Assembly (NCBI RefSeq): GCF_018613325.1
Contig: NZ_JAGGQJ010000033.1
Coordinates: 124,001 to 188,000, forward strand
Length of the DNA: 64,000 nt
Direction of reading: 5' to 3'
Origin: Bacillus sp. ISL-34
GTDB taxonomy: Bacteria > Bacillota > Bacilli > Bacillales > DSM-1321
The notes beneath the pieces were generated by a model. That model was not told the DNA's origin and searched no databases. It worked only from the letters and a program-made list of their open reading frames with translations. How positions within the stretch are numbered: the stretch's first letter is position 1; every line of letters begins with the position of its first letter. The translations under genes and the position numbers were made by a program. Positions 59,314 to 64,000 of this stretch are shown here, piece by piece.

Positions 59314-59337
59314 ATATAACATTACATAATGTTGTAT
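59314..59337 (+). promoter_or_regulatory. Candidate FrlR operator 1
   Basis: AACATTA-CA-TAATGTT (59318-59333) extended by imperfect arms to 59314-59337, just downstream of the frlB -10, where a GntR/HutC-type repressor would block initiation. Confidence 0.5.
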
Positions 59338-59361
59338 ATCAAATATTAAAGGAGTGGGAAA

Positions 59362-60348
59362 ATGAGTAAATCGGTTATTAATGTAAAAAGTAATGTGAAA
59401 ACAGTATTGGATCAATTAAAGGGTAGGAAAATCAACAATATTTATTTTGTAGCTTGCGGGGGATCTTCTGCCATTATGTATTCGGCTAAGTATATACTGG
59501 ATCGTGAAGCAAAAAATATAACTTCCGATCTATATAGTTCAAATGAGTTTATTCATCGTAATCCACAACAACTAGGGAAGGAATCTTTAGTAATTTTATG
59601 CTCTATGTCTGGAACAACTCCCGAAACGGCAGAAGCGGCTAAGTTTGCAAAAAGTAAAGGTGCGTTTACAGTGGCATTAACGAATGAACCAGGATCACCA
59701 TTAGCCCAAAATGCGGACCTTTTCATTAAATATGAATGGGGTAACGGTGTAAACGCCTTTGATACAAACCTCAGTGTTTTATATCAACTAGTTTTTGGTG
59801 TACTTCATATAGCGGAAAACAATGAGAAGTTTGGAAAACTAGTATCAAGTTTAGAGAATTTACAGCCAGTGTATGAAAAAGCTCTACAGCAAGAAGCTTC
59901 TAATGCAAGAGTATTCGCCCAATCTCATGCAAAAGAACCTGTTATCTATACAATGGCAAGTGGTTCCAACTATGGGACAGCTTATTCTTTTAGTATTTGT
60001 ATCTTAATGGAAATGCAATGGATCCACTCACATGCCATTCATGCTGGTGAGTACTTCCATGGACCATTCGAAATTATTGATGAAAATGTACCGTTTATCA
60101 TTCTATTGGGATTGGATGAAACAAGACCATTAGAAGAAAGGGCATTATCTTTTTCTCAGCGTTATGGCAAAAAGCTAACGGTGTTAGATGCAAAACAGTA
60201 TGATCTTGATGGTATCGATGAAGAAGTAAAAGGATATATTGCTCCGCTTATCTTAAATCGTGTATTGCGTCAATATGCAGAAGAATTAGCGGAAGCGCGT
60301 AATCATCCTTTAAGCAAAAGGCGTTATATGTGGAAAGTAGAATACTAA
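59362..60348 (+). CDS. frlB: Fructosamine deglycase FrlB
   Basis: 328 aa, the same length as B. subtilis FrlB. Splits fructosamine 6-phosphates (from Amadori-type glycated amino acids) to glucose 6-phosphate and amino acid. Two SIS domains: ACGGSSAIMYSAKYIL with CSMSGTTPETAEAAKFAKSK, and MASGSNYGTAYSFSICILME with HAIHAGEYFHGPFEII carrying catalytic residues. ATG with AAAGGAGTGG upstream. First gene of frlBONMD. Confidence 0.95.
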   Translation: MSKSVINVKSNVKTVLDQLKGRKINNIYFVACGGSSAIMYSAKYILDREAKNITSDLYSSNEFIHRNPQQLGKESLVILCSMSGTTPETAEAAKFAKSKGAFTVALTNEPGSPLAQNADLFIKYEWGNGVNAFDTNLSVLYQLVFGVLHIAENNEKFGKLVSSLENLQPVYEKALQQEASNARVFAQSHAKEPVIYTMASGSNYGTAYSFSICILMEMQWIHSHAIHAGEYFHGPFEIIDENVPFIILLGLDETRPLEERALSFSQRYGKKLTVLDAKQYDLDGIDEEVKGYIAPLILNRVLRQYAEELAEARNHPLSKRRYMWKVEY

Positions 60349-60390
60349 TAGTTGGAGAAAACTTAATATTCTGTATATTTTATTTACGAA

Positions 60391-60424
60391 TTATACTATA
60401 ATGTTTTATAACATTATAGTATAA
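60391..60424. promoter_or_regulatory. Perfect palindrome between frlB and frlO, candidate FrlR operator 2
   Basis: TTATACTATAATGTT (60391-60405), 4-nt centre TTAT, and its exact reverse complement (60410-60424). No T tract follows, so it is unlikely to be a terminator. It shares the half-site TAATGTT/AACATTA with operator 1, in the opposite order, and contains TATAAT-like words. Confidence 0.55.
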
Positions 60425-60464
60425 TTTCCTGATGATAAAAGCATTTATAAGAAGGAGGGTATTC

Positions 60465-61751
60465 ATGAGAAAAACAAAACTTATATTAGCATCATTTTTA
60501 AGTTTATCTTTAATGCTTGGGGGATGTTCTGGTGAAAAAACATCTTCAGAATCAGATGCTGGAAAAACTACCTTAACATTTTTTCATAGGTGGCCAAAGG
60601 AACCGGAAAAAACTTACTTTAATGAAGTTGTAAAAGAATTTGAAAAACAAAACCCCGATATTAATATTAAAACCGAAGCAGTGCTAAACGATTCGTATAA
60701 AGACAAAATTAAAGTAATGACTGGTACAAATAATCCACCTGATGTTTATTTCTCATGGAGTGATGAATTTGCCAGTCAGTTTGTGCGAGGCAATAAAGCT
60801 TTGGATTTAACTTCTTATTTTAAAAACGATCCGAAATGGTCTTCTCAACTCGTTCCATCCCAAGTCAAACCATATACATTTAATAATAAGGTGTATGGTG
60901 TCCCCGTAACAATGGATGGGAAAATGTTTTTCTATAACAAGGATGTCTTCGAAAAATTGAACATAAACCCGCCTAAAACATGGAATGAATTAATCGACGT
61001 ATTAAAAGTGTTAAAAAAGAATAACTATACAGCCCTTCAATTCGGCAGTCAAGATACTTGGACAATTTCACATTATGTGGGCACATTGAATCAACGCCTT
61101 GTTAGACCGGAAGTGCTGACAATGGATTATAATCGAAAAACCGGAAAATTCAAGGATGACGACTACATAAAAGCGCTTGAAAAATTCCAGGAGTTGTTAC
61201 CTTATTTTAATGAGAATACGAATTCAATAGATCATGAATATGCTAGGCAGCAATTTTCAGATGGTAAGGCACCTATGATTTATGCAGAAACGGCAGAAAT
61301 CAAACTATTTGGACCCACTAAGTTTGAACTTGGAATGTTTAACTTTCCTGAAGTAGAAGGCGGAAAAGGTAATCAAACAAATCTAACGGGTTCGCCTGAG
61401 GGCTTTATGATTTCTTCCAAGACAAAGCATCCCAAAGAGGCGATGGAGTTTTTAAAGTTTTTAACCACTAAACAGATGGGAGAGAAACTAGTCACTGATG
61501 TGGGCAAGTATAGTGCAGTTGAAGGTACAGTGAATGAAAATAATTCTTCCCCAGAACAGCTGGAAGCGGTTCAAAGCATATTAAACGCAAAGGCAATGGC
61601 CCCATGGTTTGACATGAGCATTGATGCACGTATTGCAGATGCCTATTTAACAGGGACACAAATGATGTTAAATGGAGATAAAACACCTAAACAAATTATG
61701 CGTGATGTTCAAAAAGCCGCCGATACTGTTAGAATCGAAGCGGGGAAATAA
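60465..61751 (+). CDS. frlO: Fructosamine ABC transporter, solute-binding lipoprotein FrlO
   Basis: 428 aa. Lipoprotein signal with LGGC lipobox ([19 protein letters not shown]), then an extracellular-binding family 1 domain ([60 protein letters not shown]). Captures glycated amino acids for import by FrlN-FrlM. ATG 60465 has AAGGAGGG 6 nt upstream; the frame extends to 60432 without need. In B. subtilis energy is supplied by a separate ATPase (FrlP/MsmX), not present here. Confidence 0.93.
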   Translation: MRKTKLILASFLSLSLMLGGCSGEKTSSESDAGKTTLTFFHRWPKEPEKTYFNEVVKEFEKQNPDINIKTEAVLNDSYKDKIKVMTGTNNPPDVYFSWSDEFASQFVRGNKALDLTSYFKNDPKWSSQLVPSQVKPYTFNNKVYGVPVTMDGKMFFYNKDVFEKLNINPPKTWNELIDVLKVLKKNNYTALQFGSQDTWTISHYVGTLNQRLVRPEVLTMDYNRKTGKFKDDDYIKALEKFQELLPYFNENTNSIDHEYARQQFSDGKAPMIYAETAEIKLFGPTKFELGMFNFPEVEGGKGNQTNLTGSPEGFMISSKTKHPKEAMEFLKFLTTKQMGEKLVTDVGKYSAVEGTVNENNSSPEQLEAVQSILNAKAMAPWFDMSIDARIADAYLTGTQMMLNGDKTPKQIMRDVQKAADTVRIEAGK

Positions 61752-61791
61752 GGGATATCATTTTCACGTTTTATTAGGGAGTGATCTTTTA

Positions 61792-62670
61792 ATGATAAAA
61801 CTCGATAAATTTGTACCTTATCTATATCTTCTTCCAGCCTTAGTTTTTTTACTGCTAGTTTATATCCCTATTTTCCAGAATATTGGCGATAGTCTGTATA
61901 ATTGGAGTACTTTTTCACCAAATAAAGCATTTGTGGGGTTGGACAACTACTTTACTTTGTTTAAAGATCCCGTATTTTATGAAGCTTTAAAAAATAATAT
62001 TCTTTATGCAGTCATTTCAATTGTTTTCCAGGTTTTTGGAGGGTTAATTGTTGCAGCTGTTTTAGAAGATAAATTAATCCGTAAATTTTCACCTATCTTT
62101 CGAACGGTCTATTTCTTACCAGTCGTCGTTTCAATGACAGTCATTGCATTGCTGTTTTCATTTTTTTACAACCCGGAAGTCGGATTGTTAAATCAGTTCC
62201 TTAAAATGATTGGATTGAATAATTTAGCACTACCATGGTTGGGGGATAGTGAAACGGCAATCTATGCAGTCATTGCTGTCTCACAGTGGCAATCGATTGG
62301 TTATATAGCTATGTTATATATCGTATCCATTCAAAAAATTTCACCTGAGCTATATGAAGCAGCTGAAATGGATGGAGCGAATAAAATAAAAACGTTTTTT
62401 CACATTACGGTTCCAGAAACGAAGGAAATGACATTTGTAGCCGTAATATTAACACTGACAGGTGCTTTTACAGTATTTAATGAGCCATATATCTTAACCG
62501 GAGGGGGACCGGGTACTTCTTCGGAAGTCCTAAGTACCTATTTATATAAAACGGCTTTTTCAAAAGATATGATGGGTTATGCTTCTGCCATTGCTACGGT
62601 TATCTTAATTATTACGTTACTTATTTCTCTTGTTCAAATGAAAATATTTAAAACAGGAAAGGAGGACTAA
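61792..62670 (+). CDS. frlN: Fructosamine ABC transporter permease FrlN
   Basis: 292 aa, six membrane helices (MalF-type). The EAA loop is YEAAEMDGANKIKTFFHITV-P. ATG 61792 with AGGGAGTGAT upstream; the frame opens much earlier (61672) inside frlO, which is not used. Overall match in length to B. subtilis FrlN. Confidence 0.93.
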   Translation: MIKLDKFVPYLYLLPALVFLLLVYIPIFQNIGDSLYNWSTFSPNKAFVGLDNYFTLFKDPVFYEALKNNILYAVISIVFQVFGGLIVAAVLEDKLIRKFSPIFRTVYFLPVVVSMTVIALLFSFFYNPEVGLLNQFLKMIGLNNLALPWLGDSETAIYAVIAVSQWQSIGYIAMLYIVSIQKISPELYEAAEMDGANKIKTFFHITVPETKEMTFVAVILTLTGAFTVFNEPYILTGGGPGTSSEVLSTYLYKTAFSKDMMGYASAIATVILIITLLISLVQMKIFKTGKED

Positions 62671-62672
62671 TA

Positions 62673-63563
62673 ATGGAGATGCCTAAATCAACTATCAGAG
62701 TACCGGAATTAGTTGTGGAAAATCTAAAATATGCTAGGAAAAGAAAAGCCTATAATATGAGACTAGCGCTTGTCTATGCAGGCTTGATCGCCTACTTTCT
62801 TGTTGTTGCATATCCCTTATTGTGGATGGTCATAAGCTCTTTCAAAAGCACAGAGGAAATTTTCAACCATAGTTGGTCCCTTCCACATACATGGTTGTTT
62901 GAAAATTATGTAACAGCTTGGAATAGTGGTATTTCCTCCTATTTTTTAAATAGTGTCATTGTTACTGGCTTGACTTGCATTCTAACGGTATTAGTAAGTG
63001 CGTTAGGTGCATACGGATTATCTCGCTTTGATTTTCGTGGAAAGGCTTTCATTTTGGTCATATGCTTAGGGGGGTTGATGCTATCCCCCCAAGTAAGCCT
63101 GATCCCTTTGTATAATATAATTCAGAAGCTAGGTATATATAACACCCATTGGGCGTTAATTTTACCTTATGTGGCATACAGAATTCCGCTAACCATCTTG
63201 TTGATTCGGGCCTACTTCCTGTCCATTCCGAAAGAACTGGAAGAGGCTGCCCGGTTGGATGGATGCACAAACCTTGGAATCCTTTTTAGAATTTTCATTC
63301 CTATGAGTAAGCCTATTTTATTAACAACGACAATTTTAACAGCTTACTATACATGGAATGAATTCATGTTCGCCATCATCTTTATAGACGATGATAGTTT
63401 ACGTACGATACCTGCCGGTTTAATGCAATTTCGAGATGCACTGCAAACCGATTGGGGAGTGTTACTTTCCGGATTAACGATTTCAGCGGCACCTATCGTC
63501 ATTTTATTTTTATTCATGCAGAAGTACTTTATCCGTGGAATTGCTAGTGGAAGTGTAAAATGA
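62673..63563 (+). CDS. frlM: Fructosamine ABC transporter permease FrlM
   Basis: 296 aa, six membrane helices (MalG-type). EAA loop EEAARLDGCTNLGILFRIFI-P. ATG 62673, 2 bp after the frlN stop codon, with AAAGGAGG just inside frlN. Pairs with FrlN to form the membrane pore. Confidence 0.94.
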   Translation: MEMPKSTIRVPELVVENLKYARKRKAYNMRLALVYAGLIAYFLVVAYPLLWMVISSFKSTEEIFNHSWSLPHTWLFENYVTAWNSGISSYFLNSVIVTGLTCILTVLVSALGAYGLSRFDFRGKAFILVICLGGLMLSPQVSLIPLYNIIQKLGIYNTHWALILPYVAYRIPLTILLIRAYFLSIPKELEEAARLDGCTNLGILFRIFIPMSKPILLTTTILTAYYTWNEFMFAIIFIDDDSLRTIPAGLMQFRDALQTDWGVLLSGLTISAAPIVILFLFMQKYFIRGIASGSVK

Positions 63564-63580
63564 TAACAGGGGGAACAGGC

Positions 63581-64000
63581 ATGAAATTAATTGGAATTGG
63601 AGATAACGTAGTAGATTTTTATAAAGACCAAGGAAAGATTTATCCTGGCGGCAATTCATTAAACGTGGCAGTATTGTGCAATCGTTTAAATGATGAGCAA
63701 TCATCATATATTGGCATTGTAGGAAATGACGGGGCAGCAGATCATGTGTTAGAGGTATTGCAAAAGGAAAAGATAGAGATTAGTAGAGTAAGACAAGCAG
63801 TAGGGGAGAATGGTATGGCAGTCGTCGCGTTGGATAAGGACGGGGACCGAATTTTTATTGGTTCCAATAAAGGGGGAATTCAATCTAAATTGGGGATTGT
63901 ACTGAATGACAAGGATTTGGATTATATTCGGCAACACGACCTTCTTCATACTAGTGTATATAGCCGTATAGAGCATAATCTTCCAATATTAAGCCCATTC
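63581..64000 (+). CDS. frlD: Fructosamine kinase FrlD, 3' end outside window
   Basis: 140 codons of a PfkB/ribokinase-family sugar kinase; the frame is open to the right edge. MKLIGIGDNVVDFYKDQGKI followed by YPGGNSLNVAVLCNRL is the PfkB N-terminal signature and matches B. subtilis FrlD. Phosphorylates imported fructosamines at C6 for FrlB. ATG 63581 with CAGGGGGAAC upstream, 17 bp after frlM. Confidence 0.93.
   Translation, partial: MKLIGIGDNVVDFYKDQGKIYPGGNSLNVAVLCNRLNDEQSSYIGIVGNDGAADHVLEVLQKEKIEISRVRQAVGENGMAVVALDKDGDRIFIGSNKGGIQSKLGIVLNDKDLDYIRQHDLLHTSVYSRIEHNLPILSPF

Noticed and set aside
1-64000. tRNA genes, prophage, restriction-modification or toxin-antitoxin loci
   Set aside because: Looked for on both strands and not seen; no cloverleaf with CCA-type ends, no phage structural genes, no toxin-antitoxin pair I can support.

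Overview
The window comes from a low-to-moderate GC, endospore-forming Firmicute of the family Bacillaceae. The order of its backbone genes closely follows the asnS-to-ypsC and ypvA-to-ypeQ parts of the Bacillus subtilis chromosome, but with rearrangements. My best guess is a Peribacillus (Bacillus simplex group) or close relative; this is inference from gene order and protein style, not a database match. Spore genes (sspM, a CotD-like coat protein, a YppG-like protein, an Hsp20 with a SigK-like promoter, two germinant-receptor loci), SD-rich starts and Gram-positive leader RNAs all agree.

Layout. 1-3130: the 3' part of an HpaB-type aromatic hydroxylase and a XylR_N/V4R-PucR regulator, lying where B. 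subtilis has aspB. 3309-6731: asnS, dnaD, nth, ypoC. 6746-10132 (minus): recU-ponA. 10276-14448: yppC, sspM, yppE, yppG, a small heat-shock protein and an alpha/beta hydrolase. 14516-18091: mrfAB DNA repair pair. 18268-22454: cotD, ypsA, gpsB, RNase P RNA, ypsC. 22588-26697: cold-shock protein, DinG-like helicase, M32 carboxypeptidase. 26851-29140: guanine riboswitch with xpt-pbuX. 29257-29834: a 44-aa zinc-ribbon protein and a wrecked CheX-like gene. 30021-32010: type III polyketide synthase with its methyltransferase, then a Fur-box-controlled 52-aa membrane protein. 32125-38416: double dynamin dynA, a nucleotidyltransferase, a rhodanese and the YpcP exonuclease.

38500-42836: an IS1182-type transposase remnant, a structured repeat, an EamA transporter, two RNase H-like genes, YpeQ and an HD-GYP protein. 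42857-44700: divergent nsrR and hmp, with a palindrome at the hmp start. 44725-47408: proline T-box and proBA. 47430-52001: a stress protein with a SigB-like promoter, several unknown small proteins (one with a canonical -1 slippery heptamer), a duplicated segment with two more copies of the structured repeat, and two tandem paralogous membrane proteins. 52087-59126: an orphan gerAB-type gene, a truncated acetyltransferase and a gerA-C-D-B germinant receptor operon. 59279-64000: frlBONMD, the fructosamine (Amadori product) uptake and deglycation operon, with two candidate FrlR operators; frlD runs off the window.

Most of the window is ordinary, well-conserved Bacillaceae core genome. The items most worth a second look are the structured repeat family with compensatory base changes (38800, 50392, 50711), the small gene with a TTTAAAA slippery site (48165), the dual Fur boxes on an undescribed 52-aa membrane protein (31661-31945), the multiply broken CheX gene (29438-29834) and the repeat-expanded CotD. 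I saw no CRISPR array, prophage, intact insertion sequence or tRNA gene. I did not find a convincing wholly new multigene system.
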